From: Sporodiniella umbellata
Lineage: Eukaryota; Mucoromycota; Mucoromycetes; Mucorales; Rhizopodaceae
Length of the DNA stretch: 64,000 nucleotides
Assembly: GCA_025677835.1 (NCBI GenBank)
Contig: JAIXMR010000102.1
Coordinates: 1 to 64,000, forward strand
Reading direction: 5' to 3'
Shown here in pieces: positions 34,391 to 46,369 of the stretch (its first letter is position 1; each line of letters opens with the position of its first letter). The position numbers and the translations under genes were made by a program. The notes beneath the pieces were generated by a model, which ran no database searches, was not told the DNA's origin, and saw only the letters and a program-made list of their open reading frames with translations.

Positions 34391-37300
34391 GTTTATGTTG
34401 ATGGTTTTTTTTAGCAAAAAAAGAAAAGAAAGTAAGAAGATGAAGATAAAAATTGTTGAAAGTGCACTTTGCTATTTATATCCTACAATTTCCTTTTTCC
34501 AATTTAAAATAATTTTGCTATTTTAGGCTGTTTCAGGAAGCTTCAAACTCAGTGTAGATCTTTTTCCTTAGCAAAGTAAAGAGCCCACATGTTTTTAATT
34601 TGTGTACCAGTTCCGTGAAATAAAAAAGGTTAGTGTATATAGAACGCAATCAATAGCTTCTCATGGACATCAGATGTTTCACAACGTAGATATATGATTT
34701 TAAGTAGATGTATATACATATATATATATATATATATCTGAAGATTTCAAAAAAAAAAAAAAAAGGCTATAACACTTGCAATCAAAAAGAAAGAAAAACA
34801 TATTCAAAATTCAATTAAAACTTCTCATATATAAGCTACATATATATATATTCAATTTAGACTGAAAATTATAAATGATTAACTTTGGCTTAATGTTGAA
34901 AAGCAAATACACACAAGGTTACATAAAGCGCGTTAAACTTGTTTTTGTACATCATTTACTGCCTTTTTTTTTTTTTTTTTTTTTTTTGGTCAAGACTCTT
35001 TTCATTCTTTAATGACCAATGCTCACAAATTTTTCCCACCTCCCTTTTTGCTAATACTAGTACTTCAAAGCAAAAATCAAGATCGCAGTGTTATAATCCC
35101 TCCTTTAGTTACATATGTTTAAACGTGAGTTCTTTTATTTTCTGTTTGTTTTTCTATTTATTTTCTGTATTTAACTATGAAATTTGTATAATATATATCC
35201 TAAGAACTTTTTTGAGCTTAAGTCTCTCTTTTTTTTTTTCAACTATTTTAAACTTGACCATCAACAAATATTATTTTACCTTACTCTCAAGTTAAGCTAT
35301 CGCTTTTCATTTAAAAAGTTTTCTTGGATTTTTTAGGTATTCTTAACATACTTGTATCTTAAAACATATAAATAAAAAAAAAGAAACACTGAATCTATAA
35401 AGTACAGAGCGTCCTTCTATACTTAAGGTACGGTCAAACCAGCTACATAGTTTACAAATATGCTTCTAGTCTATATTCAAGGTATTTTCCGTATTCTTCC
35501 AGCTTTAAAACAAATAGAGCATGCTTAAAGTATCATTTTTTCATGATTTGGAAAATCATAGACCAATTTTAAAAAAATATATTGTGTGAACTTGGCGTTC
35601 TTTTAATACCTTCTAAAAAAAAAAAGATAATCTATTTTACAAATCGACTAAAACTCATTGTATCGATCTTTGCATATTCGAACTAGTGTTTTTAATCTTT
35701 TCTTTGAAAAAAAAAAAAAAAAAGGAAACTCCTAAAAGATTAAATTTTGTACTAGTCTAGTGTAAACTGTCATTGTCTGCAGGGCCAAGCAACGACAGAA
35801 CATATATTAGGATCCGCTAGAATTTGTTTGTATATTAAAAATCAAGAGTCCATCGAAAGGCTTCAAGGAGCCAAGTCCAAAAAAAAAAAAAAAAGTAACC
35901 TCTTTCAACGCTTGGTAGCTTTCACGTTATGGCTCTACAGCTTGCGTCACTTGTAACTCTACGGTGACGGCTTTTTTGAAAATTAATGCAAAAAGGAGAT
36001 AAAGGTGTGACGGTTTAGATAAACATAAAAGTATAAAAAGGAGCCAGTTTTTCTAACTTTCCCTTTTTTTTTTCCTTATTCATTGGCCTATGCTAGGTCT
36101 TCCCGTCTTTTAGACGAGAGGCTCCTTCTGTCCCGGTCTGCTCAACCGGTTTGCAAATAATACTAGAAGAAACAAGATTCGTAACTTGCAAGAGGCGTAC
36201 TTGTCAACACCCAAGAAGGAGACTTGTCAAACCCAACCCCATGAAGGACAACATGCGAAAACCCTCGCAACGAAGCATCAAATGAAAAATAATAATAGTA
36301 TAGTAACAACATAGCTGTCAAGACCAATAAAACGATAACTGAAGCTGCAATAGCATTTTTTTTAGAAATGTATTCGCTTTGGTGCGAAGTTTCGTGACGT
36401 AACCAAAAAGACGTTTATGTTTATCCGACTGTCCGGTGAATCGTTATGTGTGGGATGCCTTTATATATAGTGAATGAGGAGAATTTTTTTGGCTCTGGGC
36501 CGTTCTTATTAGAAGGCTGGTCACTCCAAATGATCTGGCCTACCAGATGGCAGCATGCTTTCTACAATATTCCTTTTGAACCACATACAGTGGCTAAATC
36601 TGCTGTTAACTTTTTTCCGCCTTTCAGAGGAAGAAAGCCTTCAGACATAATTTACGCCAATCAAAACTGACACAGCTATGGTCTTTCGATCCTATTAAAA
36701 ACAAAAACAAAAAAACATATACTATTACCTACTTTACTTGTATTAAGGAATATATCCCGTAATCTATTTAATTTAAAAAAAAACTCAAAAACATTTTGAA
36801 ACTTATTTCTCTTTTACGCTTTTTAGAACAATTAGTATTTTTTATTTAAACTTTGCAATCAAACATTTGGACCGGCAACACTGCTTCTTCAGATGTACTA
36901 TCTCTTCCATTTCAAAATAGGAAACTATCCAAGGTCCCAAAGTAAAATCAGGGATATTTTTTCAATAGCGCTATTGGATTTAAAATAAACTGGTTGTATT
37001 TCAGAAAAACCCTACAAATAAAAAATAGTTCTATGATAATTTTTATCAAGTTTTGCTCTTATCTTTTTGCACCTTCTTTTTCTCATATTATTGTAAATTG
37101 ATAAAGTACTTTTTTTGCTATAACCATTGAGTACTTTGCCTCCGTAATTAGAGTTGAAAACCTGATATCTTGTGCTCTTTTGTTTCCCTCTTTCATCTGC
37201 ATCGCTCTTGTTGAAGTTAGGTTTTTCTATTCAGCCTATTGCTCTCACTTAAGCAAACTTGAAAACGTAGAATTAGAATAGATGTTTGAGCTCTTTCAGT

Positions 37301-37802
37301 TTTGAAAAACTGACCCCTTAAGTCCCTTTCTAAATAGCGATGACTCTATTCTTCAGATATCTTTCAGGGTTTCAACAATAAAAGTATTTACAGCATAAGT
37401 AAAACTCAAAAACTAAGATCAGTGTAGATATTTGCTTTTTTCTTTCTTTACTGCTTTACAGATACACTTTTCTCCACTTTAACAAAACATTTTTCTTTCA
37501 TCATATTCGTAAAAAAAAAACAGCTCTTTCACCCACTTGTTATGGTCATTGCAATTAGATTACATCTGCAATGGGAGTAGGATTGTCAGAGATATACTAT
37601 AGTTTTGGGCTTTGGTGAAACAGTGCTTGGCGATTGCTACTCAGAAAATATATATGAAATAATTTGTATTTATCTTCAACACGAAAATTAATAGCCAAGG
37701 CTTGCTTACCGTTATCAGATTTGAAAGATCAAAATTAACAAATTGTGTAAAAACTTTTATAGACAAAAAAAAAAAAAAAAGAACTGACATTAAACTATTT
37801 GT
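34391..37802. other. AT-rich region without assignable genes
   Basis: About 3.4 kb with T/A runs, AT microsatellites (around 34718-34738 and 34840-34850) and few open frames. A TATA-like TATAAAAAG near 36033 with a pyrimidine-rich tract after it resembles a promoter, but only a seven-codon frame follows. A GC-richer patch at 36446-36673 is listed separately. Confidence 0.4.
36446..36673. other. GC-richer open patch, possible decayed element
   Basis: A 74-codon plus-strand open frame (GWSLQMIWPTRWQHAFY, VNFFPPFRGRKPSDI) stands out by composition from its AT-rich surroundings. The reverse strand is also nearly open, with one stop. I recognise no family. A relic of a mobile-element ORF is a guess based on its isolation and composition. 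Confidence 0.2.
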
Positions 37803-38157
37803 TTAAATATCTGTTGGAAAAGTTTTTAGTTTTTTTGAATGTAAGCATGCTACGATGTAACTCGCTGTTGGACTATGTTAAAAGAGAAAAGTAATTAAAG
37901 TATTACCGTGTATCAATTGAAATTGGAGGTAATTTTGGAAGATTACTGAGATTAAAGTTGACACCAAATACGATGTATACAAAATAATATGAAAAGGCTA
38001 TGGATTGCGTATCTCTAAAAGTTAAAGTTATATAGCTGATATTGTGGGATATATATCCCTGTATTAAAAAAGGCCGCATAAGGCTAACCCTATACACTCT
38101 AGCAAAACTTTGAGCTGTAAGATGATTGAGTAGTAGTAGAGTAAAAAGCAACAGCAT
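37803..38157 (-). CDS. Possible small secreted or membrane protein (weak)
   Basis: Exon 37907-38157 begins with ATG and a hydrophobic leader (MLLLFTLLLLNHLTAQSFA) that looks like a signal peptide. A GTAATA donor and an AG acceptor would join it to 37803-37872 in the correct phase, giving 106 aa ending KTFPTDI. The intron would be only 34 nt, shorter than others here except the 37-38 nt cases. No family is recognised and the region is AT-rich, so this could be a chance frame. Confidence 0.25.
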
Positions 38158-38389
38158 ATTTTTAAGAAAGCCTTACTGGCGTCTTAAACTGATCCTGCAA
38201 TAAAATAATATATATATATATATATAGTAAAATTGATAGGAAAGAAGAAAAAGCAAAATAGCTCAACTAATAGAAAGTGTTTGATGGATGGCTTAATTTC
38301 AGAAAATTGGAAGGCGGGATGAATATCAGAGTATATTGCGCATGTTTACAGCTTTATAGCTTTTATTTGTCTTTTATTGGTAAATATTT

Positions 38390-38760
38390 ATCAAAATTTG
38401 CATAATCAATATTAGCTTTATTAACCGTAATATTGATAATCGAAAAGTACATGTAAAGAAAAAAGAAAGTTTTTAAAAAAGATGTACAGCAACATTTAAA
38501 TCTAGATTCGATAAAACACTGTTGGTGGAAGTCCAATATATCAGAACAAGTAATTGGCTATCAGATTAAAAATATACAATTGATTGGCTGTTTGAGGATG
38601 AACAGTTGAACAAACGATTAAGCACAAGTGAGTGACCAAACAGAGTCAGTTGATCCAATGAATAAAAGCTACTGATTGACACACCGAAAGACCATTGAGC
38701 TAGCTAAAGTCATTGATTGGTTTTTTGAGGAGATCTGCAAAGGTAAGATTTTTAATGGAA
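38390..38760 (+). repeat. Diverged direct repeat, copy 1
   Basis: Shares ordered blocks with 39595-39975: a CTTTATTAA-CGTAA-ATTGA block, an AACAAGTA block, GGCTG blocks, and a terminal GAGAT-TG-AAAG block. Identity is low and judged by eye. Confidence 0.4.
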
Positions 38761-39594
38761 AGAAAAAAACCGTAGCTATAATTGTATTTATTTTATAGAT
38801 TTATTCACTTACATTTTTTAATAAAAAAATGGGGGAAAGAGTCTTTTTCATATTTAAAACAAAGCTATCCTGTTAAATTATATAGACCATATCTCAAAAA
38901 TAAAAAATAAAAAAAAGACCCAAGTTTTAAAAACATTTAAAAAAAATCTAGGAAAGAATGACTTCCTATTTTTTTTTTTTTTTTAAAAAAAGCGTGTATA
39001 GCTTCATATCCAAGGTTCCTGTTTTCGAAGCCGGTAAAAAAAACGAAAGTATTAAACTCGATAACTAGAAAATAGCAGTTTTTTTTAGCCAATCAAAAGC
39101 ACATAGCCAAAGGTCTGCTGGTCAACATATCGTATCTTGAAAATAACGCGCTACTGAGATTAAAATAGAACGGCAACAAATAAATTAAAAAAAAGGAACG
39201 ACGCGTTTTTTCATATAATATATTTTCAAACCAAATAAAAAGAAAAAAGTGGTTATGTTGAGTCAAAATTTTTTTGTAATAAAAAAATCCAAAAAAATAT
39301 AGATATTCTTTTGACTTTTAGAATACCTTTTGATTGCAGATAAAATTTATGCGCATTTCAACCGGAGCGCATCCTCAGGCCATGCTCCCCAATATCTTTT
39401 TTGTTTTTCTTTTTTTTTTTACTTTCAAGATTATCAAATAATTTGCATTTGTATATTTTTTCTGTACGAACATTTGCTTTTGCTGTTGGTTTTTTTGTAA
39501 AAAAAAAAGTTACTAATTTATTTATAGTTGAAAATTTTTTCAAAAGATAAACTGCTTTTATAGTTGTCTCTTTATTTTTTAATAGACTAAAAGT

Positions 39595-39975
39595 TTTTTG
39601 TCAATCTTAACTTTATTAAACGTAACATTGACAAATAAATCATAAAAAGCAAAATTGATTTCTTTAAAAAGAAAAGTAGTAGCAAATAACTTTGTATTTG
39701 GCAGCAGAGTATTGAAGTAGAAGCGTGATAAACAAGTACAAGTAGTTGGCTGACTGACTGATTATCAGTAGTTGGCCGGGTAATCAGCAATAAGTAGTTG
39801 ACTGTCTAATGAAATCCGAGTGATGGAATAAGCGTAATAGACAGACTGAACGCATGCGATTGGCTGAGTAGCGTATCAATAAAGCAGCACTTTAGCCAAG
39901 GTGACTGAAAGATACAGCAATCATAAGTATTAATCGATTTACCAAAGAGATTTGTAAAGAGTGGTAGAGAGTTGT
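39595..39975 (+). repeat. Diverged direct repeat, copy 2
   Basis: Second copy of the unit at 38390-38760, in the same orientation about 1.2 kb downstream. It is richer in short AGTAGTTGGC-like iterations. Confidence 0.4.
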
Positions 39976-41585
39976 TCTATTTTTTTTTAAAAAAAGTTCA
40001 AGCGAAGATTTAATTTTTTTATATAACTTTTCACAAACACATTCTTCAACAGAAATGCATCATTAAAACAACACAGTATTTAAAATGTAGCTGTTCCAAT
40101 AAATTTTATAGTCTATAATTTAGATTTAGAAGAATCAAAAAGCGGTAAAAAAAATCAACTGTTTGATGGTTTCTTTTTAGAAATCAACTGAGCATAAAAT
40201 ATTTGTATTTATTTAAAAACAGTTTCATATGTAAAAAGGTTGAAGCCAGACTACTGAGTATCAATGAAAGCACCTAATTCTCTTTCTTTATTTGTTTTTG
40301 TTTTCTTTTAGTAAAAATAGGTTTTTAAGACTAAAATTTTACAGATAACTCTATTGAGAAGCGATTAATGCTATTTTATGTTTTTAGATACAAAAAAAAA
40401 AAGGTTCCCAAAGAGTATACATTAGTTGAAAAACAAACCTAATAAAAAAAAATAATGAAATATAAAATACAAGCTGTTTTCTAAAATAATTAAAGAATCC
40501 AAAACCTTTTATCATTTTAAGTGACTTTTAGATTTCTAAACTGTATTTGAGTTTCTTTTGAGGGTTCATCATTGATTATTATCGTTATTCTCTGAATTAG
40601 CCAAAAATAAATATAACCAAGCGGCTTTGGCAATTAGGCCCAATATTTTAGAGAGTAATACAAATAAGTCGTATTTTGCACCTATAGAATTTTATTAAAT
40701 CGAAAAATTACAAAAGCAATAAAGTAAAAAAACACTTTCGTTTACTTGATTAATTTTTCAGAATAATAAAGGTATTATAAAAGCTTTTCTTCAGTACCAA
40801 TACTCGATTAAAATGCTCCCGGTTACATCTTTAAGCTTCTACACTAACTAAAAGTTTTTAACTATATAGTAATTTTTTTGGCAGTGCATGCAATGAAGCT
40901 ATAGTAACTCTATATTCGAAAAGCTATATACTATCTTTCAGGCCTAAAATTTTTAAAATCAGATTTGCTTGCATTTTTTGCTTACTGAGAGACACAATCT
41001 GATCAAAATTACAAAAAAAAGCTCTTTCAGAGCCCGTATTTACTTGTTACCTATATGCAAAGTAAAATCTTTTTTTTTTTTAGCTCATCTGTTTTAAAAA
41101 CCCATGTATCTCATAAGTACCTTACGAAATTTCTTTCAGAATGAAGTCCTTTTCAGCTTTCTTCAGCATCTTACGAATTGATGTTTTACGCTCAAACTGC
41201 ACGTTGATTTTTTTAAAAAGAAGCAAAACTATAACAAATCTGCCAATTTTTCTTTCAAAAAGAAAAAAAAAAAAGGCGTTTTTATTTTTCTGTATTTGTT
41301 TACCTTTCCCTATGTTATTCATAGTTTGGAATATTGCTTTTAAGCTATATTCATTTTCATTATTTTAAATAGCCAATAATTTGAACTTTTGAGTATTTTT
41401 CATAAGTTCTTACGAAATAATCTTCTCAGAGTACTTTTAGTCTGTTTTGCGTGCAACTTTTGGAGTTGGAAAAGATCGTCTGTGCATGCACGGTTGTTAT
41501 ACAACTGCCATATAAAGTCATCTTCCGAGCAGCTTACGGAGGCGGGGATGAAAACTTCACTACATCTAAGAATTGAGCGGTTGTT

Positions 41586-41600
41586 GAAAAACACTAAGTT
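41586..41600 (+). repeat. Target-site duplication, left copy
   Basis: GAAAAACACTAAGTT, identical to 42737-42751. Together they flank the LINE fragment, with the right copy directly after its poly(A) tail. Confidence 0.9.
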
Positions 41601-42575
41601 ATTTCTTGCGGCCCGTAGACCCTTGTTCTGCCCTCTGACATCCGTACAGATGGTCATTTGAGCTGTGGACTCAATGCCAAGAAGCTTTCACAAATCTGGA
41701 ACTAATCCTCTGGAGTGTCTCCTGCTTCCTCTTCCGGCAATTTTAGGCTCCAGAAAGATTGGGCCATTCAAACTATCTACTAAACTTCGAAATGCACAAG
41801 TTTCCGAACTATTCAGATACCGCCCAGACGGCCACTTCCTGTCGAAAAAGCCCTTGACAGAAGTTTCAACTCCACTGAGACTAGTTGCCAATAAACTCTT
41901 CAGAGCTATGGACCGAAACCATGTCGCTATTCAAGATTTCTTCTATAGCTCTTTTTTCCAGACCGCCAGCAGTCTCTCAAATCCTGACCATTGTATGCAT
42001 ATTCGAACACAACAGTTAAGTTCCCTTTCCTTTAAAAAGGCGTTAAAGTTGGCAGGACCAGTTGACCTCGACGATCCTGCGTGGAAAATGAAAGAGTTTA
42101 GGAAAGCCTATTCCCAAATTCCTCCCGTCTCTAAAGAAATACGATTTCCCGTCTGATACATAAACATATCCCACACATGCAGTTCATGCACAGTGTGTTC
42201 CCCACAAAACACACCACTGAACTATGTCCCAACTGCCTAATCGAACCTGACTCTAGTGAACATCTTTTCTTTAATTGCCACCTCTGCGTAACTTACTGGG
42301 AAGCATTCATACAAGAATTTCTGTGGCCTACCACACTTACTACAATTCAAATGTCTGCGAAAAGCCTCGCTCTCTCCAAGATAAAAGTTAACAGCACTTA
42401 TAGCCAAGATACTGACAGCCAAACTTTGATAATTATTACACTGTCAGAAATTTGGAAAGCCCAATGGAAGGCTGCTCGATCGGCCTCTCCTTTCATTCCT
42501 AAAACAGTTTTGGGACACACCAAAACGGCAGCTTTGAAAAGAATAGCCGAGGAGTCCGTTATGGGCTCTATCTAA
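41601..42575 (+). pseudogene. Decayed LINE ORF2 C-terminus
   Basis: The frame runs through 41601-42156, with an in-frame TGA at 41659-41661 (between MVI and AVDSMPRSF). It ends at another TGA at 42154-42156. The continuation (RLIHKHIPHMQFMHSVFPTK) is in another frame from about 42150 to the stop at 42573-42575, so a one-base indel near 42150 is implied. The second part carries the Cys/His knuckle CPNC-EHLFFNC and WKAQWKAAR, typical of the tail of fungal LINE polyproteins. Non-functional. Confidence 0.75.
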
Positions 42576-42736
42576 AGCAGCCTTTGCCTTCTATTTTCTC
42601 CGTCTCTATCTACTGTTTCCCCAGTTTGAAACCTTTATTCTAATTGTTATTTTTCCCCTTTCTCTCTTGCTGAGTACCGCTTTTTATGGTTACACCATAA
42701 ATACGTGCAGCAAATAAAACTTATTTAAAAAAAAAA
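41601..42736 (+). mobile_element. 5'-truncated non-LTR retrotransposon (LINE)
   Basis: A 1136-bp insertion bounded by 15-bp direct repeats and ending in an A-rich tail (42725-42736), the hallmark of target-primed reverse transcription. The reverse transcriptase and endonuclease domains are missing through 5' truncation. What remains is the C-terminal part of ORF2, including a zf-RVT-type CX2C...HX4C finger (CPNC, EHLFFNC), followed by a short 3' UTR. The reading frame is broken, so the copy is inactive. Confidence 0.85.
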
Positions 42737-42751
42737 GAAAAACACTAAGTT
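42737..42751 (+). repeat. Target-site duplication, right copy
   Basis: Exact copy of 41586-41600, immediately after the A-rich tail of the LINE. Confidence 0.9.
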
Positions 42752-44784
42752 CAGTCTCCTTCATTTCTTACAATAAAAGTTGTTACCTAGTATGGTTTTT
42801 CATATTTTTGTATTTCCTTTTTTTTTTTTGTGACTTTATATTAAAAAAAGACCTTTGTATTCCTAAAGGAAAGACGAAGTCCGAAGTATGTTTGGTATAT
42901 ATGTCCTTATATACAATGTCTCAAGTCGCTTAAGTATCATACTCTTCTATATTTCTGAGTATCAATATACCGACTGTTAAAAGCCATATAAAAAAAGCAG
43001 CATATGTTTTATAATAAGCAAAACGTTAGTATTGTTAAGTGAGAAAAAAATAAGTAAGTGGTTAAAATCTTGCCACGTGCTTTTTCTGACGAACGTTGTT
43101 GAAAGACAAAATATTATCGAACCACACTTTCACTAGGGAATGAGTAGACAAATTGGGGTAATTCCAAACAAATAAAGTGAATTTTGCTATAAAACGTTAG
43201 TTATATGCAGTTTACAAATAAATCTATAATTAAAAGGCTCGTAGTTAACTAAAACATATGCTGAGAATTTCAGTCAAGCTGAAAAAGTCAAATATTGAAA
43301 AAACGTAAATATGAGCAACAGTCATGTATATATTAGTACGATGAGGCTTTATCAGGTTTTTATAGTAAATTTTTGTACTACTTACTTTGACAAACATCTG
43401 CTTCTCGTGAGGTACCATACAAGCCAATTCTGAGATATAAGTTTCATATCTGAACTATTAATGCAAACAACACCATGGTATTATCTGAATAAAAGAATCT
43501 ATAAGAATTAAAACAAAAACATAACAAAGCGTGAAAACACTTGGTTTATCTAGCTGTTATCATTGAACTATACAAGCAATATATCATATTGAGTTCAGAC
43601 AACATTCTCTTTCTATAGTGTCTGTATGAAGCTTTTAAAAAACATAAGGCTCAATGGCAAAAAGCCTTGTCATGAAAAATCTGAAGGTCGTATTCTTGGC
43701 ACTACTGCGGACGGTTAAACACCTGAAGGTCAAGTAACAAATATTGCGTGGCTCTACTTTGAAAAAAATATTCGCCCAAGGAATCCAAAAAAAAAAAAAA
43801 CTGATGTGGTTTTTTAAACAATGACAAAAGGAATTAATCTCTTCAATCAGAATGGCTTTCTAACGAAGAAACACGATAACTAATTGGTTCATGCTAAATC
43901 CCATTTTCCATTGATTTTTTATTTTATGCCTTCTGTGACAGAAATTGTGGTGAATCTTTGCATTATAGTACTGTGTTTCTTTTGTATTACTTTTGCTTAG
44001 TTAGTGGGAAAATGTTAAAGATATTAGGCTGGCCATTCTTCAAATAATGAAGCTAAAATGTAGAATCCCCACACGATAGTTTTAACTACTTTATTAAAAA
44101 GTAAGCTCTTCTTTCAAAGCTATGTTTTGTGAGTTTCTTTTATGAAAAAATCATACTGTTGGCAACAAAGGCGGTGTCCTGTGCTTTTATGTTAAAATTT
44201 AAGCCGCCAAACCTCATAAGTTGTTTTTCTAGCTTTCTGAGATGGCATAGGAAAAATAGTTAAAAGGGTGAAAAGGTTAAATGTAAAGGTAAAGTTATTC
44301 ACTTTCAAAAAAAAAGAAGCCTAGGGCTTGAGCCTGTATTGGCGACCTAAAACTTTTAAATATGTATAACCCCTTTTATTGAAAACCAAGGCGTAAAACC
44401 TTTGTACCCTTTGATACTTTGCTCGATTACTATCTTTTTTAGGTGTAGATATGCATCAATACAAGCAGCAAAAATATTCAAGTACTTAAAGGTACACAAC
44501 TCCATTTTGATTAAACATCACAATATTTTTCTTTGTAAAGTACCAAAGTTTCTACATATAAGAAGTTTCAGATAGAAATATCTTTACAGTGCTGTAGAGC
44601 ATAGAAAGCATGCAAACATATGCTTGTGTCTTTTGTTCTAATGAGCAAAATTGCTCAAAAAAAGAGATGTGCTCATCAACCCAGTATAACTACCAAAAGA
44701 AAAAAGAAGTCACGTCATCAATTTAAGCCGATTACAGCCATTTGCTGGTTCTTTCTTAACTTTAAAGCAGTATAGTTTTTTAGC
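42752..44784. other. AT-rich spacer upstream of CDC73
   Basis: About 2 kb, AT-rich. On the minus strand near 43381-43430 a short open segment ends in a perfect GTAAGT donor. On the plus strand near 43640-43780 a short protein-like frame is interrupted by one TAA. Neither extends into a gene I can assemble. The promoter of CDC73 must lie at the right end. Confidence 0.35.
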
Positions 44785-46307
44785 ATGTCAAAAGATCCTT
44801 TGTCACTTCTTCGTGAATCAACTATACATAATAAGCCAGTTGCTCTGATTGATGCTTCTGAGACTATTGTCACCAATATATCAGATGCAAAAACTATAAA
44901 GTTTAGTGATGATTCCCTTTTCCCTCGCGACACACCTACCAACTTTAAAAAAAGTGCAACCTCTGCTGACAGCGAAACATATGCCCTAGATACCTTGATT
45001 TTCCTTGTGCAAAATGCCCAACTAGATAATTCTGCCTACTTTAAAGAATGTCGTGCTCGACAAATAGAACACGTATCAATTGTTGACAGAAGAAAAATTC
45101 TGGATTACTTGACTGGAAAAGTTAACCAGCTTCCAAATATTACACAATCAAGCTCATCAGGTATGTATTTCACCTTGAAAATGATTTAACCAAAATTCAG
45201 TCGGTTAATCTTTTCAATAGAAAAAAGAGTACGCGAAGAAGGAGCCTCACTAGAGATAACAAGCAAAAAAGCTAAAACATTACCTCTCAAATCTGAAGAT
45301 TCTATTCAATCAGTTAAACAAGTTGTCGATCGCGAACGTGAGACAATTACTCAAACCTCAATCCTGAAAGGAACAAAAAACTTTGCTCATGCCGTCAACT
45401 TAGCGAAGCAGTTAGTTTTTGGTAAGGAAGTACCTAGTGCAAGCGGACGCCAGAATGCAGCACCAAAGCCAGGAGGTAAAAGTATACAGACTGGTTTTGT
45501 ATTGAATATCGTCTATAGCAACCCAACCCAGCTCCGCCTCCAATAGCAAAAACAACAAAGTATCAGCCACACCCAATAATACAGCCATCAAAGCGCAAAA
45601 ACTATCAAACAAAGACAAGATTCCTCTGATAATTGTACCTGCAGCACCTACTGCTAAGTTTACACTTTACAATATCAAACAGTTTTTGGAAGACCAAAAG
45701 TACGAATGGAGAACCATCGTCGTTTATTGATTCTTTTTTCCTGTAGATATGTTGACTCTCAAGAGCTAAGAAACGAAGGGTTAAAAAAACCAGAAAGAGT
45801 TATTGTTGAACGTAAAAAAACAAATGGACAGTCTGTACCGTATCATGTTGTTGATTCTATTGCGCATTTTAAGCAAAACGACTGGTAATTTTTTTTAAAG
45901 ATTTGACAGTCTAATCCAACGATATCATTTAGGGACCGTGTTTGTTGCGTTTTTGTTGCTGGCCAGCTATGGCAATTTAAGGGATGGAAGTGGGAAAAGC
46001 CCGTGGATTTATTTAGCAATGGTAAAAAAATTAAGCTCTATATTATTTTGAAAGCAAACAAAGGCTCAACATATAATTAGTTAAAGGTTTTCATCCCAAG
46101 TGGACATCCGATCAATCAGCACCCCCAGTTTCAGATTGGGCTGTTTCCAATATCAATGTAAACATTATGGAATATGAGCAAATCAAAAACTAAGTTTTTT
46201 TTTAGATACATCGTGACAAAAGATATATGGATAAGGCAGCTGTTTCACAGTTCTGGGATGCTCTTGACAGTTACAATGCAACACATAAACCATATTTAAA
46301 TTTTTAA
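44785..46307 (+). CDS. CDC73: Paf1 complex subunit Cdc73 (parafibromin)
   Basis: Subunit of the Paf1 complex that rides with RNA polymerase II and supports elongation and histone modification. Seven exons: 44785-45160, 45221-45475, 45519-45699, 45747-45884, 45933-46021, 46081-46157, 46206-46307, giving 405 aa (yeast 393). The N-terminus MSKDPLSLLRESTIHNKPV and YALDTLIFLVQNAQL, with RRKILDYLTGKV, matches the parafibromin N-terminal domain. The Ras-like C-terminal domain has PLIIVPAAPTAKFTLYNI, FLEDQKYVDS, CVFVAGQLWQFKGWKW, and ends FWDALDSYNATHKPYLNF. The introns are 42-60 nt. The Oca6-like gene starts 62 bp after its stop on the same strand, leaving little room for a separate terminator and promoter. 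Confidence 0.92.
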
Positions 46308-46369
46308 AAACAAAAATATTTATAAATAATAAAATAAAAAACGTCACTTTGTATTCCATTTCTTTACTG

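Larger units (their letters stand above)
38158..41600. other. AT-rich region with a diverged direct duplication
   Basis: Very AT-rich, with poly(A)/poly(T) runs and a TA microsatellite near 38206-38226. Two stretches about 1.2 kb apart (about 38390-38760 and 39595-39975) share ordered, diverged blocks and look like an old direct duplication. No convincing gene. Confidence 0.4.

Noticed and set aside
41389..41661. Open frame that runs from the flank into the LINE
   Set aside because: The first 70 codons lie outside the target-site duplication, so they are flanking sequence that happens to be open in the same frame.
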